In this document: positions 31,466 through 43,540 of the stretch, piece by piece
How positions within the stretch are numbered: position 1 is the stretch's first letter
How the letters are laid out: each line of letters begins with the position of its first letter
Assembly: GCA_047967505.1 (NCBI GenBank)
Contig: CM106539.1
Source: Dipteris shenzhenensis
Lineage: Eukaryota > Polypodiophyta > Polypodiopsida > Gleicheniales
Direction: 5' to 3' (one strand)
DNA length: 64,000 nt
The notes under the pieces: generated by a model
The model's input: only the letters and a program-made list of their open reading frames with translations
Told to the model about the DNA's origin: nothing
The model's database searches: none
Made by a program: the position numbers and the translations under genes

Positions 31466-34070
31466 TCCCTCTTGCTTGATATTGCAATTGTCATCAATTG
31501 CATGATAGAAAGGTAGTCAAAAAATTAGGGTACTGGCAAAAATATCTTGCGTGCATACACTTGGCATCCTCTACAGGGTGGTTTTGAATGTAACAAGATA
31601 AATGCAATATGAATTTCCATGCCTTGTCTGAGTTATTTGTGTATCAATGATATGGTCTTGCTCTAATAGCTGGGTCTCTCCTTGAAGCAAAGGTGCCTCC
31701 TCTACAATAGGTCGAATCGGCAGGTTTCCACGAAAAGATTTCAAGAGATGCACATGAAAAGAATTATAAATTTTTCAATGTGGCAGTAATTCTAACGGAT
31801 AGGCATTGTCATTGGTAAGCTCTAAAATTTTAAAGGGATCATAGGATTTAGGAGCGAAATTTACATTAATATGTGTCTCAATACTCATAAGTCAATGCTT
31901 TTCAATTCCTAACATCACTAAGTCGCCTTTTTCAAATATAACTTTTTTTCTCCCCTTGTTTGCTCATTAAGTATATATAGCTTGAGTGTGCTCTATATTC
32001 TTACGAGTAGTCAAAATTGTAGAGAAGTCCTCATTGAATCGGTTGGCAGCCTCTACTTGATACCTAAGGCAGGTCAACGGAGTAGGAATAATCTTACCAT
32101 AGACAACTTGAAATGGTGATTTACCTATAGCAGAGTGCTTAGTATTGTTGTAGGCAAACTATAAAATGTGCAAATATTTATCTCATTTGCCTGGCTTACC
32201 CGATACATAAGCTCGCATCATGTTATAAATAGGATTTTGTGTGGCTTTAGTTTGACTCCAAATGAAAAGCGGTGGAGAGGTCTATAATTTCGTACCAAGA
32301 TTATCAAAAAGTGTTGTCCAGAAGTTACTAGAGAACTTACTATCTCAGTCTGACATGATTACTTTTAGAAGGCCGTGGTGAACAAAGATTGCTTGATGAA
32401 CAAATGGGTAGCTTGAACTGCTGTTAAAGTCTTTTTGCATGGAATAAAATAAGCCTGTTTGCTAAATCTATCTATGAGAGTCCAAATCATATCAAAACCT
32501 AAGCTAGTTGTAGGAAATCTAGTAATGAAATCCATAGAGATTTGTTCCCATGGACCATCAGGAATCGGTAAAGGTATAAGCAGACCTTGATATTTGCCCT
32601 TGTAGCTCTTGACTTTCTAGCAAATAAGGCATTGTGCAACAAACAATGCAGCATTGACTTTAAGCTTGGGCCAAAAAAAAATTTAAACTACAATTTGATA
32701 CGTTGTAGTGATACCTCTATGCCCCATGTAGGGTGGTTGATGGACCTCTTCTAGTACCAAATGACAAAACGATGTAGTGATACACAAGCTCTTTTCATAG
32801 AAAAGGTATTCATCATGAATGGAATATGAGGCCATAGGGGTAACATTGGCTGCTTGCTTAATTTTATGCCAAATTTATGAAAAGTCTCAATCAATGGCAT
32901 AGGCATCCTTTATAGGCTCAAAAGGTTCTCCCTCAATGACTGAGATATTATATAAGCTAGGTCATTGGCTCAGTGCATCGGCAACTATATTGTCTTTCCC
33001 TAATTGGTACTGGAACATTGGTTTAAAACAATCAATAAAGGCAGCCCATTTTATGTGTCTATTCGAGATCACCGGTTGAGTAAGGAGATGTCCAAGCTTT
33101 GGTGATCAATCTTAAGAAGTAATTCAGAACCCATAAGATAGAGCTTATAAAGTTTAAGGGCATGGAATACAGTGGCTAATTCTTTATCATATGTGGAATA
33201 GTTTAGCTCTGTTGGTTTCAACTTACGTGACTGCAATCAGATGGTTAGCTTGCATAAGTGCAACCCCAAAACCCCTACCCACTAGCATCAGTGATCATGA
33301 CAAAGAAAAGTCTCGTGAAGTCTAGCATGGCCAAAACTAGGGTTTGGGACATTGCCTCTTTAAGCCATTGGAAGGCTATAGTGTGTTTTTCTTCCAAAGA
33401 GAAAGCATGAGTCTTACGTAGAAGTTACATCAATGGATGTGCCTTGTGGACAAAATTCTTAATAAAAACTACATAGACCTAGAAAAGATCGCAACTCGTG
33501 AATATCTTTAAGCTGTGGTGGTCAGTTCACTATTCCCTCTACTTTCTTGGGATTTACACAAACACCTTCAAGTGAAATGATGTGACCAAGATATTCAATT
33601 TTAGATTTTTCTCTGGGTTGGCATAGAGTTGGTTCTCGTGTAATAGGGAGAAAATGAGATCCAAGTGTTTCTCATGTTCCTCTTGACTCTTGCTATAAAC
33701 CATGATATCATCTAAGAAAACTACCACAATTTGTTGATAGGATAGGAAAATCTAGTTCATCATCCGGCTAAATGTGGCAGGTGCATTAGTCAGGCCAAAA
33801 AGCATAACAAGGAATTCGTACTGACCGGTTTGGGTCCTAAAAGTAGTCTTAAAAATATCGGGCTCGATCAATCTCACTTGATGATATCCTGACTTAAGAT
33901 CGATTCTGCTAAATATTGTGGCTCCTTTCAAATGTCAAGAAGGTCGTTGACTCTTGGAATGGGGTATCGTTTCTTCACTGTTATCTTATTTAAGGCACAA
34001 TAATCAATGCGCATCCAAAAAGTCCCATTTTTCTTCTTGACAAGAAGAAAAGGTGCCCCCAATGGTGAAC
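31466..34070 (-). pseudogene. Gypsy-B pol: RT, RNase H, integrase, chromodomain-like end
   Basis: The minus strand gives, in order, RT ([18 protein letters not shown] at about 34040; VVFLDDIMVYS with FLDD at 33707-33718), RNase H (about 33450-33050), integrase (zinc part CLIC near 32620, ISMDFITRFP near 32530, IDRFSKQAYF), and a C-terminal part in which LLEQDHIIDTQ...YLVTFKTTL resembles the chromodomain of chromoviruses. Frameshifts and stops are frequent. The RT-RNase H-integrase order marks it as Gypsy type. Gag, protease and the RT start are missing. Confidence 0.8.
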
Positions 34071-34136
34071 TGCTACATCTTACAACTAAATATTGAAAGA
34101 TTATAAAATAATGTGATAATCCCAATCCTCGTAACA
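34071..34136 (-). repeat. 66-bp 5' LTR stub of Gypsy-B
   Basis: It matches 31400-31465 without gaps at roughly 85-90 percent. Its 5' end on the minus strand is TGTTACGAGG at 34136, and at 34071 it joins directly to the RT coding sequence. Most of the 5' LTR, leader, gag and protease have therefore been deleted. Confidence 0.75.
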
Positions 34137-35190
34137 CGTAAAGAGGACTGCCACCACTCCCGAACCTCGTATACCATTGCATTTCTGCATCTCCTTTCTA
34201 TAAATCGATTCCCATATATATCCTATCACTATGGGCAATCCCTTCTCTGTGCTCTCATGGGTCTCTATGTAAAAGATCACATCCCTATCAGTTATGTTTT
34301 TGAGAAACCCCTGGGGTTCGACCACAAGGTTCCACTGCAATTCCATACAACCATTCAGTATTCTGCTTTGAGCTCTCGTCTCTAGGTTCATTTGACCTTC
34401 CTCCTCTCTTCTTTCTACTCTATTTGCTATCTCGCGGATGATGACTTTACGTGGCATCTACCATTGGGGTATCCCCTACCGGTAAGCCTCTAACAAGTGC
34501 ATTCAAGGATTTATTGTCTCATATCTTGTCCTTGTCAAGGGCATCCAATATGATCTCTTTTTTAGGTACCAAAGCCCCTCTTCTTCACCGTATCCTCCCA
34601 TTCTAACATTTTGGCTTCTCCCTTGTTGACTTGTTGTTTAAGTTCAACCTGCTTCCCTAGCATCGTGGCTGCAATATCTTTCATGAGGTTGGCATTTAGC
34701 TCTTCCACTACCTTACGTGTCCCTTCTGGGGTCCCTTTCATTTCTTTGACTTGCTATACTTCAATCTCTAATGCCTACACTTTGTCCTGGAGGTTGGTCT
34801 TCGCAAATTACCATTCCATGTTTTCAGTCTTTCAAGGGGCAACTCCTGTTGGAAGAGAGTCAGAAAGACACTCCTTACACAGAAAAAAGAAAATCTATCC
34901 GCTCCTTTTCCAGCTTAGAGAAATGAGACTTTTCTTCTACTAACTACTTTTCATATGGTAACACAAAGTACGGTGAAAGGTGCTTTTTCATTACATCGCC
35001 AATGGCAGAAGCAGATACAAAAAGAATATATTCTCCCTTCAACTTAGCATCTAGAACAAGTGTTTTGCCATGGTGAGTGATTGCGATAGTTTTATTCTTT
35101 GCATCCAGAATAGCCCCAACACGCCGAGTGCCAGGGTGTTCCCTATAACATATCACAACCATTTAACAGCATAATATAGAACTCTTTTGT
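34137..35190 (-). pseudogene. Coiled-coil-rich coding debris, retroelement-like
   Basis: The minus strand has coding-like stretches in changing frames: 35162-34944 (AILDAKNKTIAITHHGKTL, resembling the segment after a Gypsy protease), about 34800-34570 (charged heptad-like residues, KVVEELNANLMKDIAATM and KQQVELK-like, predicted coiled coil by eye), and 34457-34137 (IANRVERREEEGQMNLETRAQ). I cannot name the protein. Gag of a degenerate retroelement is the simplest reading. Confidence 0.4.
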
Positions 35191-35199
35191 GTCCACATA

Positions 35200-35603
35200 T
35201 GTCATGTGCACGGATTGGTATCTAACGTGTACTGGGTACACAAGACTAGCTCAAGTAGCCTGGGAAGGCTTAGAGTTAGGCAGGCTTGATTCTCAGGTTG
35301 AGTAGCAAGGGTACAAACTAGTTAGAGGCCTTTGCTATTTTTGGCGCTTGGGGCCCAAGTCTATATAAGGGGCCCAAATGTTCAGGTCTCAGAGAGCCGA
35401 TGGGAGCAAGTCTCATTCCCAAGTGCTAGGTATGGTCTTGGATTGAGTCGTGGACGCGCGCCTGCATCATAACGTGGCCCAAGGCTCAGCGGCAAATCCC
35501 AAGCTTCACAGCACCACTTGGTGGTATGGGACACCAGGCTGGTTAGGATCTGATTGGGAGCTCATTCCAATAGCTCAGCTTGTGGCTCGGAGGGGAGATC
35601 TCC
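35200..35603 (+). repeat. 5' LTR of Gypsy-A, first part
   Basis: It runs from TGTCATG to the Copia-2 insertion site, including one tctcc target copy (35599-35603). A TATATAA box lies at 35362-35368. The rest of the LTR is 41511-41637. Confidence 0.92.
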
Positions 35604-35774
35604 TGTGGGGGTTAAAGGTCACTGTGCCTTTACCTCGGTTATGTACAATACTCAAACACATATATAAATGAATGAAAAAGAAGATTAGGGTGGTTCTGCA
35701 CCCACCAAAACTTGTGTGGCTCTCTATTTCTCTCTCTCCCTCTTCCGTTCTTGCTTCTGTTAAGAGCACTCTCA
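35604..35774 (+). repeat. 5' LTR of Copia-2
   Basis: 171 bp, TGTGGGGG to CACTCTCA. A TATATAA box is at 35661-35667, and the transcribed part is CT-rich. Confidence 0.95.
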
Positions 35775-35776
35775 AC

Positions 35777-35790
35777 TGGTATCAGAGCCC
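35777..35790 (+). other. Primer-binding site of Copia-2
   Basis: TGGTATCAGAGCCC lies two bases after the LTR and is complementary to initiator-Met tRNA. Confidence 0.92.
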
Positions 35791-37213
35791 GGGTGATCTA
35801 GCTGAGCGTGCGTGAATGCTTGAAGCTCAGTAGCTCTGTGGGAGGAAGGAGAACCTCTGTGGGAAGCTTTGTGGGTGACTTTACTTGCATCTGAGTATGT
35901 AGAGACCTTGGAGGAACCTTTGGAAAAGTCACTTTGGTTTTGCGAAGTGGTTTTGAGAGCCTAGCCTGTTAAGTGGTTTTCAAAGAAAAAGTCGTTTTTT
36001 GAGCTTTTCCCTATTCCGTTCGATGACAAAGACTCCGTATTGACTTGTAGAGGCAACTATTGCTTGCTTTTGGTGTCCACTTCACTTCAGGAGCTTGAAA
36101 ACACCTTCATTCTTAAATCTGGGATCATTTCATTGGATTTCTGACTCAATGTGTCAGTTTCTGCGTTTTTTTTGCCCGGGTGTTGGAACTCAAGTTTGGA
36201 GTAACCATTTGCAGATCTGTCAGTTCCGGTGGACTCAAGAGGTCCTAAAACTTCTATGTTGCTCATCATTTGCACTCCGGTTGAGTTTACAAACAGCTCT
36301 ATTTTCACAAACGTTTTTTAGTCCGTGTGTTGGACCCAGTGATTGAGACCACGGTTTCCAAAACCGTCTGTCCCATTGCGTTCCAGACGCCCAAAAACCC
36401 CTACCTGTCAGTTCTTGCGCAATTCGGAGGAGGATTTTTAGAGTTATAGATCTCTGTGTATTCGATTTCGTCTCTCTATTATGCATTTTTCATTCTAAGG
36501 TTAAACCTTAGTAGATTTATGCCACATGGTAGTGGATAAGTGTTGACTCCCATTTCTCACTCATCGGTGGGATTTTGGAGTTCTAGCAGAAGAGAGATAT
36601 TTGCAGATTTTCTTGCTGAGTCCGATTATGCAATGGCGCCCATGTTTTGAGGCATCTCAGGTTCTATTTTCAGTAGCAGTCATTACCTTAGGACTATGAT
36701 TTCTTGAGCATACCTTATGCAGATCACTCTGGTTGCAGTTTGTGCGCTCATTTGTGGTGTGCATTGGGTTGCAGTGGATGATTTATAAGCCATTTGGATG
36801 CATTACGGTCCTTATTAGATGCACTGATAGACCCAAATTACCTTGTGAGATGCTATTTTTTATGGACGCTTTGCACATGGATGCTATTTTAAGCTGAGGG
36901 ACAGCTTTGACACATTGTAGGTGATGCACTAATAGTGCTATGCTCTCTTGGATGAGATACTATTGATGCATATGCCAGTGGACGGTGTTTATGCTTGAGT
37001 CATTTGGCACTTATTGGCATTTTTTGTTGGGCCAGATTTGCTCATATGGATGCATAGTATATGCACATGAGTCAAATGCATCTTTTGATGCTTTGAGCTT
37101 TGAGTTTTAGTGATATTTCACTCTATTGTGACATACACATTTGGGTGCACCTGGTATTTGGTGTGATTCTGTCTTGCAGGCACTAGCATTTGGGATTTTG
37201 TTTCATTTGCATC
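35791..37213 (+). other. Copia-2 leader
   Basis: About 1.4 kb between primer-binding site and gag, without a recognisable protein. The small frames in it are short and inconsistent. Confidence 0.7.
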
Positions 37214-38166
37214 ATGGCATCCTCTTCCACTTCTGAAAAGGAGTTTTTCAGCATTAAAAAGTTTGATGGGACAAACTTTTCTTTGTGGAAAGAACAAATA
37301 AGGGATGTGCTTATTCAAAAGAAGTAGATTAAATCCTTGGCAGGGATTGAAGCTAAGTCTGCAAATATGTTTGAGGATGATTGGAATGAGTTGGATGCAT
37401 TAGGAAAGTCTACTATTAGACTTCATTTTGCGGAGTCAGTTTATTTCATAGTAGTAAATGAGCAGACTACAGAAGATTTGTGGAAGAAACTGTGTGCCAC
37501 TTATGAGAAGGAAACTGCCTCTAATAAAGTTTACCTCATGAAGAGGTTGTTTGAGCTGCAGATGAAGGAAGGGGTCTCCATTGCTTCTCACTTGAATGAA
37601 TTCAACATTATTTTCAGCCAGCTTTAGGCTCAGAAGATGAATTTTGATGCAGAGACTAAGGCAATATTTCTCTTATGTTCATTGCCATCCTCATGGGATA
37701 CCTTCCGTACAGCTGTCAGTAACTCTGCACCTGGTGAAGTACTAAAATTTGATGATGTTGTGGGTAGCTTGTTGGTCGAGGAGATTAGACGGAAGTCTAT
37801 GGATGGCAACAAGCAGGAGGCAGCCTCAAATGTGTAAAGGGGCAGATCACAGTTCAGGGGAAAGTCCCAAGAAAGAGGAAAGTCACGTAGCAAATCCAGG
37901 GCACGGAACATTGAGTGTTACCACTGTGGCAAGAAGGGCCATATGAAAAAGGATTGCTACAAGCTAAAAAGAGAGCAAAAGGATAAGAAAAAGAATGCAA
38001 ATTGGGGTGCAAATCAAAAGGAAGAGAGTCCAAGGGAGGACAAAGGAAAAGTGAAGATCGAGGAGATCAATGCAGTCACACATGATAGTGACAATGACAT
38101 TCTCTTCATGTCTAGTTTATCTACAGAGTTGCTTACCACTTCAGATGATGCATATTACCAAGATTG
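37214..38166 (+). pseudogene. Copia-2 gag with CCHC knuckle
   Basis: From ATG 37214 the frame reads Ser-rich, then FDGTNFSLWKEQIRDVL (the usual Gag N-terminal segment), then a UBN2-type domain (LWKKLCATYE, LMKRLFELQMKEG), a basic linker and a perfect CCHC knuckle (CYHCGKKGHMKKDC). In-frame stops lie at 37324, 37627, 37837 and 38164-38166, with no frameshift. Each can be explained by one C-to-T or G-to-A change. The product would be the particle protein. Confidence 0.9.
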
Positions 38167-39727
38167 AATTTTGGATTCTGGTGCTTCATTCCATGTTACT
38201 CCCCATAGGGAATGGTTCTCCACTTATGACAGTGGAAAGATAGGTTGTGTGCATCTTGGAAATGACTATGCATGTGACATAGTGGGAGCAGGTGGTGACA
38301 TAAAGTTTTCTTTTGCAAATGGGTCTGCATTTGTTTTGAAACATGTGAGACATGTGCCTAAGCTAACCAAGAGTCTTATTTCAGTGGGTCAGCTAGATGA
38401 TGCTGGTTTTCACACCACTTTTGGCTTTCGGAGTTGGAAAATTCAGAAGGGCTCTATGCTTTTGGCCAGGGGTGCTAAGTGTGGGACTTTGTATCCCTTA
38501 CATGTATCAGGGGTATTTGATCATGTTGTTGCAATAACCGAGCAGCCAAGCACTTCTTTGTGGCATTGCAGGTTGGGGCACATGAGCCAGAATGGAATGA
38601 AACTCTTATGCCATTTGGGTTATGTACCGCATTTGAGTTTCTCTGATTTTGAATTTTGTGAGCATTGTCTCTATGGGAAGCAGACTAAATCAGCCCATAA
38701 AAGAAGGGAAAAAAAAGAGTTTGAAAAGCTTGATTTGGTGCATTCAGATGTATGTGGTTCCATGCCTACACGGTCATTAGGCGGGGCTGAATACTATGTG
38801 ACATTCATTGATGATGCAACTAGGAAAGTGTGGGCTTATGCTATAGCTCGGAAGAGTGATGTGTTCCAGATATTTCAGAAATGGCTGGCCTTGGTTGAGA
38901 ATCAGTCAGGTAGAATGCTTAAATGCCTACGGACTGACAACGGTGGAGAGTATCTCTCTCATGACTTTCAGCATTTCTGTGATACACGTGGGATTAAGAG
39001 GGAGCTCACATCTCCTCGTACTCCAGAGCAAAATCCAGTTGCAGAAAATATGAACCGTACCATTCAAGAAAGGTTGCAATGCATGCTTTCCAATGCAAGT
39101 CTTTTTGGTGGTTTTTGGGCTGAGGCAATGAAGACTGCAGTGCATGTGATCAATAGATCACCTAGTAAGAGTTTGGATGGTGGTATTCCTAAAGAGGCAT
39201 GGAGTGGCAAGAAGCCCTCTTACTCTCATTTGCGTATATTTGGGTGTGAGGCATATGCACATGTGCCAAAAGAGCTTCGAAAGAAGCTAGATCCTAAGTC
39301 TAGGAAATGCATCTTTTTAGGTTATGGTAAAAGTGGAGAGATGTGCTATCGTCTCTGGGATCCAGAAGCAAAGAAGATCATACGCAACCATGATGTGGTC
39401 TTCAATGAGAAGAAGATGCATAAGGCACCCATGAGGGATGTGGAAATGAGGAGAATCACTTTCCAGGATGTGAATCCACCTCCATATGTTGATAGACAGC
39501 AAGTTGTCCATGCACCAAATGTGCAAGAAATGGTACCACCAAGTACTCCCACAGGTATACAATCAAGGGTAGATGATGGATCATCTATTGGTGGAAATGA
39601 TGAGCCAAATGTGGCTGATATGCAGGTGGGACAGCAAGCTGAAATGCCCTTGAGAAGATCATCTAGAGTGTCTAGACCACCTGATAAGTTTGTTCCAGGG
39701 GTAGACTATGTGATGCTTACTGACTGA
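38167..39727 (+). pseudogene. Copia-2 protease and integrase
   Basis: It is in frame with gag after the TGA at 38164. ILDSGASFHV is the aspartic protease active site. The HHCC zinc domain follows (HCRLGHMS...CEHCLYGKQ), then the integrase core with VHSDVCG, LRTDNGGEY and QNPVAENMNRT, so all three catalytic residues appear kept. The region ends with a LRRSSRVSRPPDKF linker and a TGA at 39725-39727, after which the same frame continues into RT. The enzyme would insert the cDNA. Confidence 0.9.
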
Positions 39728-40667
39728 GGGGAGCCTTCTAGCTACAGAGAGGCTATGATGCGTGAGGATCAATGCAAGTGGGAGTATGCTATGCAATCAG
39801 AGATGAGTTCACTTATGAAGAATAAGACTTGGGACTTGGTTTCTTTGCCACATGGAAAGAAAGCATTGCCATGTAAATGGGTCTACAAGATGAAGGTCAT
39901 AGGTGATGATGTGCCTAGGTACAAGGCCTGTTTGGTTGCTAAAGGGTTCAAGCAAGAGAAGGGTGTGGACTTTGATAAAATTTTCTCTCCGGTTGTGAAG
40001 ATGACCACACTTAGATGCATTCTTGGACTAGTGGCATCAGAGGATATGGAGCTTATGCAAATGGATGTCAAGACAGCTTTCTTGCATGGGGATTTGCATG
40101 AGGAAATTTACATGGTGTAGCCGGAAGGCTTTGAAGAAAAGGGCAAAGAGCATTTAGTTTGCAAGCTGAAGAAGAGTCTCTATGGTCTTAAGCAAGCACC
40201 TAGAGAATGGTATGAGAAGTTTGATGCTTTCATTCGGTCCCAGGGTTTTTAGAAGGAGTGAAATTGATCACTGTCTCTACACTAAAAGGGCTAAGGATAA
40301 TAGCCTGATAATCTTGGCACTATATGTGGATGATATGCTATTGGCTAGCAAGAATACTTATGAGCTAGATGCATTAAAGGCCACGTTGCATGAGGCCTTT
40401 GATATGAAGGATTTGGGACTTGCAGGTCATATTCTTGGTATGCGCATCACGCGTGATCGGAGTAGGAAATTCCTTTGGCTTTCACAAAAAGAGTATGTTA
40501 CAAAAGTATTGCAGCGTTTCAATATGGAGGGGGGAAAGGCAGTGAGTACTCCATTGCCTCCATATGTGAAACTAAGTCATACAGATAGTCCCAAATCAGA
40601 TGAGGAGAGAGCCATGATGGCAAGGTTCCTGATGCATCAGCAGTTGGGAGTCTTATGTATGCTGTGA
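39728..40667 (+). pseudogene. Copia-2 reverse transcriptase
   Basis: Conserved Copia RT blocks follow in order: KWVYKMKV, YKACLVAKGF, QMDVKTAFLHGDL, then TAG at 40118-40120, [23 protein letters not shown] (YVDD at 40323-40334) and FDMKDLG. A 1-nt frameshift lies near 40247, and another near 40624 before the RNase H frame. The stop at 40118 is a Gln-to-stop type change in a conserved QPEGF segment. Confidence 0.9.
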
Positions 40668-41281
40668 TAGCTACTAGACCAGACATTGCATTTGCAGTGG
40701 GAGTTGTTAGCCGGTATATGGCTAATCCAGGAAAGAGGCATTGGGAGGCAGTTAAGTGCATCATGACGTACATGAAGGGTACCAAGGAGATGTGCATCTG
40801 CTTTGGTAAAGGAGACATGCGTGTACTTGGGTACACAGATTCAGACTATGTAGGGCATGTGGATAGTAGGAGATCCACTTCTAGTTATATGTTCACCTTT
40901 GCAGGTGGTGCAGTGTCGTGGATGTCTCGCGCACAGAAGTGCGTTGCTTTGTCTACCACAGAGGCTGAGTATGTTGCAGCCACAGAGGGTTGCAAGGAGG
41001 CTATATGGCTTGATCGGCTAGTGGGAGATTTGGGGATTCATACAGGTGTACTGACATTGCATAGTGATTCCATGAGTGTTATTCAGCTAGCACGGAATCC
41101 GGTCTTTCATGCAAAGACCAAACACATTGAGGTCAGGTACCATTTCATCAAGAAGGTACTTGAGGACAAGCACATAGAGCTTGTCAAGGTTCATACAGAT
41201 GATAACCCTGCAGATATGCTGACGAAGAGTCTACCTAGTCAGCGGTTTGAGTATTGTCGTGTATTGATGGGCATTGGATAG
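40655..41281 (+). pseudogene. Copia-2 RNase H
   Basis: The 208-codon frame is well kept. It covers the end of RT (RPDIAFAVGVVSRYM) and RNase H with YTDSDYVGH, STTEAEY and LHSDSMSVI as the acidic residues, then KTKHIEVRYHFIK and NPADMLTKSLP. It ends 53 bp before the 3' LTR. It is cut off from RT by the frameshift near 40624. Confidence 0.9.
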
Positions 41282-41334
41282 TATGCTCACTGGTTGTTCT
41301 CCCTTAAAGGCACATTGTCCTTTAAGTGGGAGGT

Positions 41335-41505
41335 TGTGGGGGTTAAAGGTCACTGTGCCTTTACCCCGGTTATGTACAATACTCAAACACATATATAAAT
41401 GAATGAAAAAGAAGATTAGGGTGGTTCTGCACCCACCAAAACTTGTGTGGCTCTCTGTTTCTCTCTCTCCCTCTTCCGTTCTTGCTTCCGTTGAGAGCAC
41501 TCTCA
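41335..41505 (+). repeat. 3' LTR of Copia-2
   Basis: 171 bp, preceded by the polypurine tract AAGTGGGAGGT (41324-41334). It differs from the 5' LTR by four transitions. Confidence 0.95.
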
Positions 41506-41510
41506 TCTCC

Positions 41511-41637
41511 TGATTCGGGATTGCATCCTGTAGATGTCATGGTTGGGTGGTGAGCAGCCTACTCAGATTCCTCACGTTTGGTATGTTCTTGTGTTTGCTT
41601 ATAGGTCAGAGGCTTCAGGAGTGCTAGGGTCGTGTCA
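41511..41637 (+). repeat. 5' LTR of Gypsy-A, second part
   Basis: It continues the LTR after Copia-2 and ends GTCGTGTCA, matching 52933-53059 in the 3' LTR. Confidence 0.9.
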
Positions 41638-41639
41638 GT

Positions 41640-41652
41640 TGGTATCAGAGCC
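41640..41652 (+). other. Primer-binding site of Gypsy-A
   Basis: TGGTATCAGAGCC lies two bases behind the LTR. The Gypsy element thus uses the same initiator-Met primer as the Copia elements. Confidence 0.92.
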
Positions 41653-42468
41653 AACTCCTGAGGTAGGAACTTTTGTTGCAAGAATTTTGGCCGATTTTTT
41701 CTCCAAGTATGCCCTAATTTCAAAATTCCTATTCAAACCCTGCAAGTGTCTGCTAGTTCATCGATTAAGGAAAGTGGTTAAGTTTAGGGAAAGAAGAAAG
41801 GAAGAAGAGAGGGTGAATTCGAGGCTGATAAGTGGGGTTAAGTGAGAGAGTGTGTGAGGTGTAGCTAGGAGAGAGTGGAGTGGATTGTAGGAGAGGTGTG
41901 AGAGGGGTCACTAGACAAGCGATGGTTGAGGGGATCCCGTGTACGGTAAAGGCTGCACAGTGATTAGGTGATGCATGCAGGAGAGTGTAGAGGGGTGCGC
42001 CATGAGCTAGAGCAGGATTGCATGTCCAGGCTTGCTGTTTGGGGAGGCTGGATGCTAAAAAAAGCACAAACCCTCCAAGTTTGGGAGGGTGGGCTTTCTT
42101 AGAAAGCATAGCTTTCTAAAAGTTGTACCTTCTACGTTATAGCCTGGCGAGACCATAGTTTTGCCTTAACTTATGCTTGTGCGCACAAGAGGACCCCTCC
42201 ACACCTTTGGCGGATTTTGTCACCTAGGTATGGCTTGTAATAGACTTCCATACAACACAGCCAGTAGCAGGGCCAGCTGCAGGAGTCTCAAGGTTCACTG
42301 ACTCGAGCATTATCGTCAGCTTTGTACCTCTTTCATCGACTAGCCTCTCTTCTCTTTTGTCACCTCCTATCTGGACAATTATTTCTTCTGCTCCACACTC
42401 TCCTCCAAGCTCCAATCCCACCTATCACTTCTCTAAGTTTACTCCCTTCATCAGATCAGGTTTCAGAT

Positions 42469-43290
42469 ATGGCTGATTCAGTAGACCCTACGCTTGCGAT
42501 GGGAGATCAGGATATGAACTACCATGCGGAGGATGACCAGGGTCTCTATGATGATCTCATTAACGCAGAAAGCCTTCAGTGAATTCACCACTGCTCTTGA
42601 TGGAAAGTTTGAGCAGGTTAACAGGAATCAAACGGGGTTGACACAGCAACTCCAAGGGATTCAGACTACACTCACACTTTTGATTAGCACTGTTTAGGCG
42701 CTCATGCATGTGGATGCCATGGCCTCAGTCTTCGGTCTGAACATCACTCCAGATCATTTTCCCAGAGATCAGAAGTCTCGTACTAAGGAGATTGTTGACA
42801 CTTGGTTGCACAAGTGGCAAGTACACTTCCAGTTTCACCCTTACCCAGATGACAAGAAAATACAACTTGCAGTAAGGTTTATGTCAGGAAAGGCTTTATT
42901 GTGGTGGAAGGAACTCCAACCCAAGCTTGCAACATGGATAGAATTCGAAGGGGTCTTCAAGACAGAGCTTCTAAAGAAGGAGGAAGATTACGATATCATA
43001 GGCAAGCTCAAAGCCCTCGATATGTCCAAGATGAATTTGACTTTTGAGGTTTATCTTCAAAGGTTTTGAGATTTGCAGACCAGAGCTACAAAGATGGATC
43101 TAGTGACCTTGTGAATGGTTTGCCTGACTCGTACAAGTTACAAATCAAGAACAACAAGTGTACCACTTTGCAAGAGGCCATGAATGACGTGCGCATCTAT
43201 GATAATACCATGGCCAGCACAAAGGGAACCACAATTGCTGACATAGGTGGGAAGAACAAGAGGAAGTTCTTCTAGTCTACCACTGGTACT
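42469..43290 (+). pseudogene. Gypsy-A gag
   Basis: ATG at 42469 starts an acidic N-terminus (MADSVDPTLAMGDQ). A frameshift near 42560 leads to FSEFTTALDGKFEQVN, a TAG near 42695, and then the retrotransposon Gag domain (TWLHKWQVHFQFHP, FMSGKALLWWKELQ). A TGA at 43067-43069 and a shift follow before KDGSSDLVNGLPDSY. The RNA-binding knuckle is in the next stretch. It would form the particle. All breaks are single-base events. Confidence 0.85.
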
Positions 43291-43540
43291 GAGGAGTCGA
43301 AGTCTATAGACAACGCCTCCAAGAACCATTTGACTCAGGCGAAGAATGGTCGTTCCCATTTCCTTCGTACCCTGAAGCTAAAGAAAGAAGGACGTTGCTT
43401 CATCTGTGAGGAGCGGGGCTGTAGGAGCGGGGCCACACTAGGAATGATTGTCCTAAGCGCAAGAATCAGAAGCAAGCGATGGGATAGAAGCTCCATGCAG
43501 GTCCAAGTACTAAGGCTAAGGGAGCTAAACAAGTTTCGAT
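43291..43540 (+). pseudogene. Gypsy-A zinc-knuckle region
   Basis: GRCFICEERGCRS retains CX2C, but the expected His is Cys and a short insertion precedes the last Cys (NDCPKRK in another frame). The knuckle is therefore disrupted. Confidence 0.7.

Larger units (their letters stand above)
35604..41505 (+). mobile_element. Copia-2, Copia element in the Gypsy-A 5' LTR
   Basis: A 5902-bp element with perfect target duplications tctcc (35599-35603, 41506-41510). Its 171-bp LTRs are unusually short and differ at four transitions (about 2.3 percent). Order: LTR, primer-binding site, 1.4-kb leader, gag, protease, integrase, RT, RNase H, polypurine tract, LTR. gag, protease and integrase remain in one frame broken only by stop codons. 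RT has two frameshifts. Confidence 0.95.

Noticed and set aside
35195-35199. Target duplication of Gypsy-A (acata against atgta at 53060-53064)
   Set aside because: Only three of five bases match. Two later transitions could explain it, but it cannot be claimed as a duplication.
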